In this document: in pieces, positions 11,721 to 22,825 of the stretch | Numbering within the stretch: the first letter of the stretch is position 1 | Layout: each line of letters begins with the position of its first letter | Source: Otis tarda | Lineage: Eukaryota > Chordata > Aves > Otidiformes > Otididae | Assembly (NCBI GenBank): GCA_026413225.1 | Contig: CM048557.1 | Location: 70,794,987 to 70,858,986, forward strand | Direction of reading: 5' to 3' | DNA length: 64,000 nt | Translations under genes and position numbers: made by a program | Notes under the pieces: generated by a model | Seen by the model: only the letters and a program-made list of their open reading frames with translations | What the model was told of the DNA's origin: nothing | Databases searched by the model: none

Positions 11721-13171
11721 GGTTTCCCACGTGCTTTGAGATAAGCCTGCATTTCCTCCTTATTTCTCCTTGCATTTTCCTCCCAGATAAGCAGTTCCCG
11801 TGGCCAGCCGCTCCCCGTCACACGTTGTCAGGATTTGGTGAGCACGGGTGCCCTGTCACAAGCTCTTACAGTGCCGTTCCCTGTCAATTCCAACCCTTCC
11901 TAGCACTGGGGGTTTTGACTAATGAAAGTGATGACTTATTATTGTTGTCATTTCTGTGTTTGAAAACCAAACCCAACCAAACCAGACACAAACCCAGAAG
12001 GAGCTATTTAAATCTCTCACTGTGGGGTACTTATCAACCAGACGGGATTTTTCTGTATTTTTTATCCTCTCATTACATTTTCATCAGCCTTCCGAAGCTC
12101 AGACACAGCATTGCTCCTCCTCACCGATCTCCTCCGTGCACACAAGGTGGTAAAATCCGCTTTCTGTGTCCGAGTTTCCCAGCTTCGCCGTGGCTGTGCT
12201 GAGGGCCCAGCCCTCCGTGCTGCACACCCCGCTTGCATTCCCAGTCCCTGACTCGGTGAGCTTCTGCCTGGCTGTGTTAGAATGAAACGGGGTGACAATA
12301 TGTCCTGGAACGAGGATGTATTGTCCCCTCCTGCGTCCAGTAACATAGCCTACCCTCCGTTTATAGGTGATTTTAAAGCAATCACAAATTTCTGGTGAGC
12401 GATGAATCTTCATTGGCCATAACAGGATCTATGAGGTGGGGTCTCTCATGTCAGACCTAGGAGATACCCACTGACTTTCTCTTTTGGGTCTTGTAATTAG
12501 CAATTCTACTGAAAATGGTGAAGGTGTCTTCAGTATAAAGTACCATTCCACTCCTCTCCTCTGCCGTACACGATATCCTCTTCAATCCCCTTCCACGTAA
12601 TTCGTAAGTGGAGGCCATTAGATTCTATCACACGCCTCATTCCTAAAGGCTTTAGTAAAGCCCGTTGTCAAAATTTTCTTCCTTGTTGTTTCTTCAGCAA
12701 AAGTTTCCAGTCTTGCTTCCTACTCAGGTACCTGGTACACCGACAGAAAAAAAAAAAGTCATCTTACTTTTTTTGCCACACATCCATCTTTCTCCTTCCT
12801 TCTGGTCAAAGCAACCACGTACTCCAAAATTTAAACCTTCATTATGCCTGGACAGGTCCTGTCTTCTGTTCTTTAGGATGGGAGAGAAGTATGCAGCATG
12901 TTCAGGGAAGTAGTACTGCAGAACTGTGTTGTTTGTATTTTTCTCTTACTAATTGAAGACAAGATAAAAAGCGTGATGTCAGAATAATGTAACGGGGAGA
13001 GCCTTAGAAAGTACCAATGCCCAGACTACACGTGTTTTTCACACATCTTTTTTTTCCTTCTTTCTTTGTGTGAAATGACCGACAGTCATACGATGCGGCC
13101 AGAAGAAGGAGGCCAATGGCAGTGCCTGCTGTACCAACCCAAAAATCGCTCACCGGCCCGGCGTGGCTGAC

Positions 13172-13209
13172 TGTGCGCCCCTCCCTGTGCTGTGCGCCCC
13201 TCCCTGTGC
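13172..13209. repeat. 19-bp perfect tandem duplication
   Basis: The 19-base unit TGTGCGCCCCTCCCTGTGC occurs twice in a row, at 13172-13190 and 13191-13209, with no mismatch. Perfect identity suggests a recent slippage event. It sits in a modestly GC-rich stretch with no gene. Confidence 0.9.
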
Positions 13210-15661
13210 TTACCCGCACAGCCGTCTGTCTGCCGGCTTCACTGAGCCTGCTGCCTTCTGGACATCGCGAACAGCGTACAGCGTTAAACACCGCAAGCCA
13301 CCGGTGCCCTTTGCTAGGACACTGAACTCCGGGGAGAGAGGCCAAAATAACCCCTCACCATTGAAGGACCTGGAGGGAGAGGTTGCTCTGCGGCCTCAGC
13401 AAACTCCTTGGTGGGGCTCGTACGACTCTGAACCAGGATGATGTAGGTACACCATTGCCAAGCCCAGCAGCCAGCGTGCTCATGGAGATGGGCTCTTCTG
13501 GGCTTTAAACAGCAAAAATGGAACTGCGTACACTGTAATCTATGGTTTTATACTGCCTGGTCCCTGCGCTGAGCTCTGAATGGCTTTATGTGATTTCTTT
13601 CCAGCTGGCATTTTACCTTCAACTTGATTGAAATGTCAAGCAGCGGATGACAAAACGCTGCAGAGTCGTTCACCTGTGGGTAGTACGAGGGTTTGACTGG
13701 TAAAGGGGCTGAAAGATCTGCCAAACTCTCTTCCCGATTATTTTAGGGAAAAACGGTTTAAAACTTCAGAGAAAAAGTGAGAAAACATGAGATTTCAAGA
13801 AAAAAAGAAAATGTGTGAGGTGACGGGTTCTCATGGACAGAATTAGGACCCAGTTCTAAAGAAAACTCCCGAGTATCTTTGCTGCTGAGCAGGAAAATGA
13901 CAAATGAAACAGCAAACGGCTTCTTTTCCAGCCTTGCCAAGCCGTGTGCTTTCACCTGGGCGCTCTAAGGTCAAGAACAATCATTTCAGAATGGCGACAT
14001 ATCTCTCAGCTTCTGCCGGCAGCTACTGCCGAAGATGTCAGATGCAAAGACGACGACTCCGCGACGCTGAGCTGGGATGGGGCGATGGGCAGGACTGGGA
14101 GACCTCCAGCCCCCGGGAAGGGAAGGGGCACTGGAGTTATGAACATGCTAGGTGACACTGCCAGCTCTGCTCATTCTGCGGTACGCTACGCTGTCGGGTG
14201 CTGGGTGGGCTCCTTCAAGAGCCGTTTAAGTTGCTCCGCAGTGTTCTGCCCAAGTAAACAGAGCTTTGACCCGAGAAATCCCCGTGCCGTAGGTGTGTGT
14301 TAGCAACAGCTAATGAGGTGGGATCCGCTAAAACAAAGTGCGCTGTGTGTTTGGTCGCAGTTATTCAGGTCTGAAGAGAAAAATCAATGCTGGGCTGGAA
14401 TCAGCGGCCAGGCTGCGTGCGCAGGGAGGCTGCAGAGGGCTGGACGGGAGAGACCGGTGGGGAGGTGCCGGCGTGCTTCCAGGGGCTCCTCCAGCATCTC
14501 TGGCAGCGGAGGCAGTTCAGTGCAGGGAGCAGAAAATGGGGAAATCCATTGATTTTTTTTTTCTTACACGCCTTATTAAAACATCGAAGTACAGCACCAA
14601 CATTTATCAAATAAGTTCTTGTCAAATGAATTAACGGAAGTACCTTGACTATTCCTCCTCCACACGCCAAGCGCTTAAAGTCCTTTAAATACTAGTGGAG
14701 GAAAACCTTTGTTCAGTGTTAAACTCAGCTGTCCCCTGTATGTATTTACTTTTCTCAAGTAGAAAACCAAAATAATAAAGAGGACACATGCATTACTAGG
14801 CTTACAAGTCTCCAGGACTTCCTTAGAGTTGGAAAAGCTTTTCACTCTTGCTGCAAAGATGTGTGAGCAATTCGTTGACCTGTTTTTTAATTTGTCCTTT
14901 GGCTCATTTAGGAATATGGAGGGAGAGGAGCCAGAGGTAACTGGCATTTGTAGGCACATTTATTATACAGAAATACTAAATACAACGTTTACAGAAAATA
15001 CAGTGCAACATGATGTAAAGCATATATGTGTGATGTGTGTGAGTATGAAGTTCACCCAGGGACAGTTAAGAGTTGGTATATCTACCCATAAGTGTCTTGA
15101 TTGCAGAACCCTTGCATGTAAGTTAAAATTACATTAGAATCACATATTGCACAGGTAGGTGGAAGCTAGCAGTCTCCTGCTGTGGCTGCAGGAGTACTTA
15201 ACCCAGACGGTACCACACAGCCAGCACGCTGCACGGTCACCCCCTCTGGAGGGAGCAAAGCATCCCTGCTCTCCTGGACACCAGCCTTCCGGACATCAGC
15301 CTTCTCCACCAGCTCCGAGTCCTGACCACCACAATGGTCATTCACACTTCTGAGAGGAGGTCCAGTCCAAGCCCTCTCTAGGTGTAGATCCTGGCTTCAC
15401 CATAGGTATGCGGACAACAGGGGAGGGGCTGACCCATACCGGTCACTGCTTCGCCTGGAGTCCACGCCAGGTCGTCCATCCTGGTGCATCCTCACCGCTC
15501 GCTGGGCTGTCACTGCTCCTCCGGGAGGTGAGAGGACAGCTGTCTCTCATCCCCTTTGGGTGCTCTCATCACCATGATGACTCCCTCTGAAGCCTCCTTG
15601 CTGGTTACCTGAGACATCTTGTGTCTCTGCCTGATGCTCTGTGCAGCCATAGCCAGACACT

Positions 15662-15760
15662 GCCATATCCATGCCATATCCATACTATATCCATGCCATA
15701 TCCATGCCATATCTATGCCATATCCATGCCATATCCATGCCATATCCATGCTATACCATT
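15662..15760. repeat. 11-bp tandem array, nine units
   Basis: Nine units of the 11-mer GCCATATCCAT follow one another. Units 1, 2, 4, 6, 7 and 8 are identical; units 3 and 5 carry one to three changes, and unit 9 is degenerate. Because 11 is not a multiple of 3, all frames stay open and give the same His/Ile/Pro/Met-rich pseudo-peptide, which explains the apparent open frames here. Eleven bases is close to one turn of the helix, so each unit presents the same face. The reverse complement carries a repeated ATATGGC, similar to a YY1 core. Confidence 0.95.
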
Positions 15761-17589
15761 GCCTCAATTTATCTGCCCCTTGCTGTCAACGAGAATCAAG
15801 TCCTGCAAATGTCCTGTCTGCCAGTCGTTGCAGCCTGCAGAGTGGCTGCCTTCTTGCTGATCTCCACAGACACCAAGAACAAGTGAATAAATCAAGCTAC
15901 CCAAAGCTTCAGCACTCGCACAGAGCAACAAGAGTGAGATAAAAGAGATGTACTGCTCTCCCCATTTTCCCCTCCCTTTACAGCATTTCCCCCCCAGGCT
16001 CCACTGCCTGCTCTGTAGGCAGGGAAACCGCACTGAGGAGAGGTTACGGACGGAGGAGAGGGATTGTGTGCGCTTGGAGGTGAAACAAGGCAGGGAAAAA
16101 AAAAAAGAAAGAGCTGCTTCAGAGAAAAGTGCAATGTACTCTTAGTAAGGTCAGCTGTGGTCTCACCACACTTTTGGTTTCACTCAAGACGCTTTTTGCT
16201 TGTGGCTGTCTTAATTCCTGATGGGTGAGAATGCTGTTCCTCAGAAATCTTTATCGGTAACTACAGAAACTCCGGTTTGCCCTAAAATCATACTGTTTTC
16301 TTGGCCTGAACAATTTAATGTAGCAGTAAGTTCCCCCAGCAAACTGCAGGCTGCACAAAACATACTTTGAACTTCATGGGGTGTGTTTTGGCCTCTGACA
16401 CATCTCTTCAAGCCCTACATGTTTTAATCACTTCTATCATGTTCCTCTGCTCCTTGTCTCCTCTCTTAAAAACCACACGGCTTCTCAGTTTCTGCTGAGA
16501 GGAAAAATGTTTTGTTGTTGCTTCTCATTTTCATTTTTGCTGCTGTTTTGGGGGGGGGGGGCTACCTTGTTGTCATGAGCCGTGCTTAGGTTCTGCCAGG
16601 TTCTCATGCGTCCTTCAGGACCTGCAGAGATGAAACGCAGGAGCAGCCACGAGCAGCACACGGCTTGCATGTAGGTTTAGCTGACAGTGGGATGGGAGGC
16701 AAGCTTGCGTGCAAGGACAAGGGCTGAATGATTCGGTGGGGTAAGGAAGGCCAGTCACCCATCTGGAGGAGGCATCGGCATGTTGTTGAGAATATCCTGG
16801 AAAAGGAAAGAGATTGTAGGAAAGAAGGAAATAAGGCCACTTGACCTACTTGATCAGCACAGAGGGCACTCTGTGCTCTCAAAATACGGGAAGAGGACGG
16901 TGGGTAACTGGGAACCACACAGCTGGACCGCTGCCTCTCTGGGCGTTTACTTCCTTAGCTCTCAGCGCGTAAAGCAGAAGCGCTCTGGCTACCTTGGGCT
17001 GTCGGTAAACAGCACAGTGAACCTTCTACCCCGTCTCACATGCAAGCATTGGCGTAAAGTAACCGACGTTATGCGTATTCCTGGCAAGTCTCCGTTAATT
17101 CCCACCAGAAGCCTCCATTTTAATTAAATTTGTAAGCCATGTCAGGCTGGCAGTCGCTGGGTGCAAGCGGTTGTCACTGTCCTATTTATTACACAGTAAA
17201 GGCTGCACCAGGGAGGAAGGGTGTTGCCAGTACTCTCTGCATTTCCAATAAAGAGAAGAAGCTGGTGGAGACGCTCTGCAGTGGATTTGCATGAACACAC
17301 ACAGCAATGGAGCAGGACTGGAGGCTGTCACTCAGTTTGTACCCTCACTGGCCACATTTATAAATGCTTTAAATTCTGTCTTAAAAAATAGCAGGTTCAG
17401 TCTCTGTTCCCATTGTTTGTAGTGGAAGACAGTTTCAGAACCTGATCCTTGACATAACTGACTTTTCCTTCCCTACTTCCAGTCTAAAAGGATCCCTAGG
17501 TTGGTTTTTTGTTTGTTTAGCTGTTTTTCATCATTCGGTCTTTGGACATGTTTTCTCTTTGAATGGCTCCTTTCCTCCCCACTCACGTC
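15761..17589. other. Unannotated non-coding stretch
   Basis: No gene or known repeat is recognised. An uninterrupted run of G lies at about 16551-16561, and purine-rich segments occur at 16020-16130 and 16780-16830. Open frames are short and unconvincing. Confidence 0.55.
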
Positions 17590-17660
17590 ATAAAATCATA
17601 GGATGGTTTGGGTGGGAAGGGACCTTTAAAGGCCATCCAGTCCAACCCCCTGCAAGGAGC
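17590..17660 (-). mobile_element. CR1 LINE extreme 3'-end fragment
   Basis: This is the reverse complement of the CR1 3' end. It opens with degenerate 8-bp terminal units (ATAAAATCATAGGATGG), followed by the conserved block containing GGGTGGGAAGGGACC and CCAGTCCAACCCCCTGCAAG. It stops after about 70 bases, so only the 3' UTR and the very end of the ORF2 region are present. It belongs to the same 3'-end type as the copies at 4180, 33178 and 40627. Confidence 0.9.
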
Positions 17661-18065
17661 ATCGTGCCCTGAAATGCTCGTACAAGCAAGCTCCCCTGCG
17701 GGTGTTATCCCGACGGGCACAGCAAGCCAAGCCGTGTGGCCGTGCTGGTGCAGGCTGTCCTGACCTGGAGCCCTCCCAATGCCTCAGTCTGTTGGCCATT
17801 CCCAAGCCGACACCAGTTGGCAGACGAGCAGCTTTTCAGGGAATACTTCCATTCAGTGGCCTTTTTCATGGCTGCGTCTGACAGCTGGCTCATGTCCTTC
17901 CCTGGGGACCAGCGATCCCCCATATCTGTCCCTCCCGAGGACCTCCAGGTTACGGCAGGTGCTGCTATCCATCCTAAGTGCCGGTATTTCGTACGGGCGG
18001 ATGTCGTGCTGCATCCGTTACTGCTGTTCTCAAGTCACCATTGTGCTGCAGTAATATTCTAATGT
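17661..18065. other. Unannotated stretch between two LINE fragments
   Basis: Unique-looking sequence lies between the CR1 piece and the older LINE fossil. A frame at 17736-18062 is open for 108 codons, but it has no recognisable domain and overlaps equally open frames on both strands. Confidence 0.5.
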
Positions 18066-18330
18066 ATTTTAACTCTTTATTGGCAATAGCGTCACAGCTT
18101 TATGTCATCTGCAAGTGTAACTTAATGACTGCCTTTTAGAGCCAGAATTGCTCAGGAAAATACTATGGTGTTTGCAAAGACCTGCTACGGAGAAACTCTA
18201 CTCCTTACGCCCATAATTTTCCATGCAATGCAATCTGCTGTTATCTCCTCCTTATCTTGTTCCACACTCAGTTTTCTCCAACATAACTAGTTATACGCTT
18301 TCTTGAAGTCCATGGACCTTTGCTTGGAAA
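18066..18330 (-). mobile_element. Ancient LINE reverse-transcriptase fossil (CR1/L3-like)
   Basis: On the minus strand, 18316-18293 translates to SMDFKKAY, matching the LINE reverse-transcriptase motif usually written as (I/L)DFSKAFD. About 200 bases further along, 18117-18097 translates to TLADDIK, matching the catalytic FADDTKL motif. Order and orientation are as in CR1, L2 and L3 reverse transcriptases, although the spacing is somewhat short and the motifs are now in different frames, so deletions have occurred. Nucleotide similarity to the antisense of CR1/L3 is also visible around both motifs. The remnant is far more decayed than the CR1 tails elsewhere in the window. The clade is uncertain, and the ends are approximate. 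Confidence 0.6.
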
Positions 18331-19474
18331 ATTACTCATTCCGTCAAAGACATCTGTCAAGTGCAAGATCTATGTTCCCTGGAATTTTGCTGTATTTTCT
18401 TCCAGCCACCCTTGTTTTTTAATTCTTCCTTCAACAGTACTTTTTTACCTTAAAGACTATAGATTAACAGATTGACTGTTGTATACTTTTTTCTAAAGGC
18501 AGTACAAGAATTTTGTGACTGTATAATGTCAGCTGACTCCAGACCAAACCTAAGAAACCTGCTACAGACTGGAGAAGCTGCCTCAGGTCACACACAGTGT
18601 GGGGGAAAGGCTGAACCCCCGTTCCCAGAAGACCCCCGCATCCTACAGTGCCTCTCTTGTCCCGTGTAGTTCGTCTCATGACTTGAGTGACCTCTGGCTC
18701 ACACCAGTGGACTCAGGCTGCCTGTTGTGTTCATCGTGTCTTTGCCACACTTTCTGTTTCCCTCTGCTTTTTCCCCACAGCCATACCTGCAGGATTCGTG
18801 ACTCAGGGCAGTTCAGACATGTCAAAGAGCTGGGAATATCCAAGCACTCTTCTGAAGCTGCCCTGGGTGGAAAACTGCTGTATTCGGTTGCTTCAGGGTA
18901 CCCGTTTTCCTGAGCCAGGGCAGCCACCCCCGCCTGGGACCACTCCGTCCCCGGCAGCCGGCCCTCGTGCCCTGAGAAATCACTGCCGCCTCTGCTCGGG
19001 AACAGACTCCAATCAGCACTTTCTCCACCACGCCGCACGGTAATTTTCCTGATCCTGCCTATATTTAACTTTTCCCCTTGGACTAGAGTGTTGTTACAAA
19101 AAATTTCTGTCAGCTGGAAAAAAGGAACAATGCCTGGCTCAGAGCCTGTGCTCAGCAGTGAAGAGTCTGCAATTACAGCACAAAAAAAAAAAAGAAAAAA
19201 AAAAAAAGGCCCAAAAGACCAGCAACAAAAACAAAGCAAAAACCTTGCTCCAGTTTCTCTGAGATTCTTCCTTGCAGTTATTTTTCTCACAAGGATAAGC
19301 AACGTAACAGAGAAAGAGACCTCAGAATAGAGAGCAATAAAAAATAAAATAAATACAAATGCTGAAGTCTGTTTTGCCTGCCAGAACATCTACTGCTACA
19401 ACATGTTTGCAGAGAGGCAGCAGTGCCCACGGTGCGTAAACACGCTTTTAAAGAGATCGACTCATCTGGAGACG
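18331..19474. other. Unannotated non-coding stretch with A-rich tract
   Basis: No gene is supported. An interrupted poly(A) tract lies at about 19181-19207, without upstream sequence that I recognise as a retroposed gene or SINE. The 237-codon minus frame at 18676-19389 runs through T-rich and simple sequence and has no recognisable domain. Confidence 0.5.
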
Positions 19475-19805
19475 GGTCGTTAAGCGGCCTGTCCCTCTCG
19501 GGCTCCGGCCTGCCAGGTTGGCCGCGCGCGAGGGCCTGAGCGCCGCGCCCGGGCTCTTCCCAGCCGTGGGAACGGCCGGACGTCACCGCTGCCCTGTGTC
19601 CTCCCCACCGGCGCCCAGGTGGGCAGCGCCGCTGCCGTGACCGCCCGCCCGTGGGCATCGCGCCCCAGCCCGGCCTGGGATAACGCCCGCTCTGCCCGCA
19701 GGCACCGGCGAGCACGACCCGTCTGCTCCGCTGGGAACCTCCCTCGGCAGCGGCTGCTCTGCCGGGAGCAGCGGTGACCGCAGGCAGCGCGTGGGCAGCG
19801 TGCTG
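19475..19805. promoter_or_regulatory. CpG island
   Basis: This is the strongest CpG island in the window. I count about 44 CpGs in 330 bases at roughly 70 percent GC, so the observed/expected ratio is near or above 1 and passes the usual criteria. It contains GACGTCACCGC at 19579-19589, seven of eight bases of a CREB/ATF site. Several frames are open on both strands, but the translations are Arg/Ala/Pro-rich and not recognisable. It may be an orphan island, the promoter of a non-coding RNA, or the first exon of a gene outside the window. Direction of any transcription is unknown. Confidence 0.65.
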
Positions 19806-22084
19806 GGGCGCTGGGGCACATCCCTCAGCTCTCCCGCTCTTGAGCTGTCTTACCGCCTCTCCGGGATTCGGGGGCAGCCGTCGCCAGCTGCTTTGGGAAA
19901 GACAGCATGCTGCACCCTCCTCTCATTATGGCTGCCGAGAAATAACGGCTCTCGCTAGACCAGCCGTGGGCTAACGCTGCAGCCAGGGGAGCTGCGGGAA
20001 GCGTGTTTTCGTCAGATACAAACACCTAAGCAGAAAACAAGTCACAATTTTCAATGACTCAGGGCGATCGCAGGACGCGTAGGGAATCACAGGGAGGGAC
20101 CTTGCATCTAATCTCATCTGTGTCCTGATTCCAGGGCATGATCAGCTGTACCTAAAGTATTCCCATGGATTTGCTTCTCTTTCCACTAGATATCCCTGAA
20201 GTGGCAGGTTTAGGCACAAATTCTGCAGTACTCCGGGCAGGCAGTTAATCCCTGAAGAACGAGAGCTGCTGCGTCCTGAGCATCATCCCTTCTGCTCCCA
20301 TCAAGCAGCACGCCATGCCGCGCCAGAGCATCCCTTCCAAAATCCCTCTTCCTCCCCAAGTCTCCTGAGAGGTTTCCAGAATGGTCCCACCAGACGCCGT
20401 GCCAGAGCCTGGGACACCGGGACACCGGGAGCAGCCCGGGTGGAGACAGGGCAGGGGCTGGGGCCAGCCCCACAGCCCAGGGGTCCGTGCGGGAAAGCAG
20501 GACCTGACCAGTTTCTCTGTTGCAGACCCTGGCTGACCCCCTGACTGGCCAGTGGCTATAGGCCTTTTTCAGACTCACAATAGCCTGATTTCTTTTTCCA
20601 TTTTGAATTTCTCAGCCACATCTCTCTTTCTGATGTTTTAGACCGAATCCCTACACAGACTTGTGAAACCATCCGGTCAAGGATGCTCAGGTTTTGGGTC
20701 TCTTGTCTTTTAAAATCTGGTTGAATTGATTATTTGGGTTTTTTAAACTGAGCTATAGATCCCATGAAATGTTAACGCGTGTGGGAAGGAGGAGAGGACG
20801 TTTAAGAAGAGTGGAGCCAGGACGCAGGGAGGGGAGCAAGCACAGGGCTGGGCTCTGCAGAGCACATCGCTTGATCTGCTTTAGCTGCAAAACCTTCAAG
20901 TCTGAGTTAAAAAAAAAAGGAAAAAAAAAAAAGAAAGGGCAAACTAAATAGAATCAAGTAAGTTGATTCCCAGCTGGCTTGAACATGCAAGCACAGCAGC
21001 TCATCAGAAGCACATCAAGCCCAGCTGAAGGACTGGAGACCTGGCGCCTGCTCCAGTATCACAGCAGAGGGTCGTGCTGGATGAACTCCTGACATTCCTA
21101 CCTCCTGTAGAACTGACTCCACGACAATGGGGCCAGAGTGCACAGAAAGGAAAGAATTCTAATGATGTGCTTTTATTTAGCAAGGCATTGCGCTAGCTGG
21201 AGTAGAAATTCTGCAACAGAATCAGCGTATATTTTCATTGTGAAAAATGATGTAAATAATTCGGACACATTTAGGTGCCATTGCACAGAGGGTCCAAAGC
21301 AAAGCAGCAGCAGCAGAGATGGTAGAACAAACCCCAGTTACTCCGTAGCCAGCTCTGCTCAGCGACCACAACACAACCGGACAGCCGCGAGCCCTGGGCA
21401 GTCCCAGGGTGGGAGCGCGTTGGGTTCTGCCACGCGTGGAGATGGCACGCTCCTTCCTCCGGCACTGCCCGCGTCCTCACACACTGCTGGAGGCCAGAAG
21501 GGGAGCAGCAGCGGCACAACTGACATTTACCAGGAGCGGTGGCCAGCCCACTCCGCTCGGGAGCCTGGAGGGGGCCGTGGTGCCGTGGCAGTGGCGGGGC
21601 TGTGCCGCAGGGTCCTGCCTGGCTGTCCTGCTCTCCACCACCTGCCCCGCGGCTCCCTGCATCCCCGGTGGGTCCGTCACAGCGCTGGGCTGTGTGGGTA
21701 CGCCTCAGCATGGATGCCACCGCTCTGGGCAGAGGAGGTTGGAGCAGCCAGTCCCATGGGTCTGCAAAGCTGGGAAGGAGCCGCAGGGGCATCCACCTGG
21801 TGTGGAGCCCACTGCTCCATCCCAGCGCCTCAGCACCACTGAGTCCCTTTCCTCACAGTCCTTCAGCAATGATAATGAAAAGTCTTTAATGACCGAGCCC
21901 TTTCGCCTCCTCCCTCTGAGCCCCCAGGGCTCTCCTGGCCGTTCACAGGAGCAGCGCCTGCACCCCATGGCTCGTGCGCAGCCCCCCGCCCCGGCTCCAG
22001 GGAACCTCCCCTGCTTTGGTCCGGGGTGGCTTCGGCTTCTTTTTACACCCGCACCGCTTTTCTGCACAAAGCTACGTTAGCATC
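19806..22084. other. Unannotated non-coding stretch
   Basis: No gene is supported. An A-rich tract lies at about 20908-20936. A GC-rich segment at 21360-22070 leaves five overlapping frames of 60 to 234 codons open on both strands at once, which argues against any one of them being coding. A faint resemblance to an old CR1 near 20090-20190 is recorded among rejected observations. Confidence 0.5.
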
Positions 22085-22380
22085 CCCACCATAACTGGTC
22101 TGTTATTAATTATAAGCGCTAGCCCGACCCACGCTCATTAGCGGAATGAGCAATAATGCACGCTAAGCCTCTATCTGTTGGTAATATTCTCCAATGGATT
22201 GAGGATGTGTCATTTGACACTGATAAACTAGGCAATATTATGAGCTGAATGTCTTAAATGCTACACAGATGGGGAATATATTAATTTAAGAAAATGTTAT
22301 TAAGTGTTTAAAGAGTGTAATTATGAGCAGCCTTCTCATTTGACACCTGTGTGCAGTCTTTCCTTGCGAGATAAAGACAG
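22085..22380. other. Candidate conserved non-coding (enhancer-like) element
   Basis: This AT-rich, repeat-free segment is unusually dense in transcription-factor-like motifs. It holds a 7-bp inverted repeat GCTCATT/AATGAGC at 22133-22151, a 6-bp palindrome GTGTCA-TT-TGACAC at 22207-22220, and an 11-bp direct repeat TCATTTGACAC at 22210-22220 and 22337-22347. The second direct-repeat copy continues into a CACCTG E-box. Several ATTA/TAAT cores occur between. This is the texture of developmental enhancers, but conservation has not been tested. Confidence 0.35.
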
Positions 22381-22589
22381 AGGAATGAGAGCTGGAAAGC
22401 AGCCTTCAAACCTCTCCGCTTTATTCTCTTTCTAGCTTCCTGCCAAATTAATTATTTTCAAGACACAACCAGTACCGTAAAGAAATTCTGACTGAAAACA
22501 ATACCAGTGCACAGCTTAGAAAAATCTTAATTCTAATATTCCATTTATTTGGCAACGCAAGCCACTTTCCGAGAAAAGCCCCGATTTGC

Positions 22590-22716
22590 AGCGTGTAACG
22601 CGGTCAGGCCGCCCACGAACCGGCAAAGGGCCCTCACGGCACAGACGGCCGCCGGCGCGGGGGCTGCCGGCGGGCAGCGCGGCGGGGACCCTGTCAGCCC
22701 CCGGTCGGTTTGGCCG
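22590..22716. promoter_or_regulatory. CpG-dense block
   Basis: Roughly 20 CpGs occur in about 125 bases. The block sits between the AT-rich candidate element and a CR1 insertion. It is too short to meet standard island criteria. No gene start is evident nearby. Confidence 0.42.
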
Positions 22717-22825
22717 CTTTGCAGAATTCCCAAGAATTTGCAGGGGATGGGGAAAGAATTATTTTGTCGTAGACATTTGAAAGCTACTTGTCCAGTTCCA
22801 AACTGCTCACCCAGGCTCACGCTGT

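Larger units (their letters stand above)
4494..15661. other. Unannotated non-coding stretch with small embedded signals
   Basis: No gene or classifiable repeat is supported across this interval. It holds a poly(A) run at 5412-5431, a G-quadruplex motif at 5478-5500, a polypyrimidine tract at 10422-10578, CpG-dense blocks at 10580-10760, 11220-11340 and 11580-11720, and a 19-bp tandem duplication at 13172-13209. Each is listed separately. The rest is ordinary mixed-composition unique sequence. Confidence 0.55.

Noticed and set aside
15510..15942. Open frames encoding His/Ile/Met/Pro or Trp/Met/Asp repeats
   Set aside because: They are direct translations of the 11-bp tandem array in all frames.
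19287..19821. Arg/Ala-rich minus-strand frames of 78-142 codons over the CpG island
   Set aside because: CpG islands lack stop codons by composition; the peptides are low-complexity and unrelated to known proteins.
20090..20240. Faint resemblance to an old minus-strand CR1 (AATCACAGGGAGGGACC and downstream phrases)
   Set aside because: The match is short and interrupted; a repeat-library alignment would be needed to call it.
19181..20936. A-rich tracts at 19181-19207 and 20908-20936 as possible tails of retroposed genes or SINEs
   Set aside because: No recognisable upstream body, no target-site duplication seen, and birds have very few such retrocopies.
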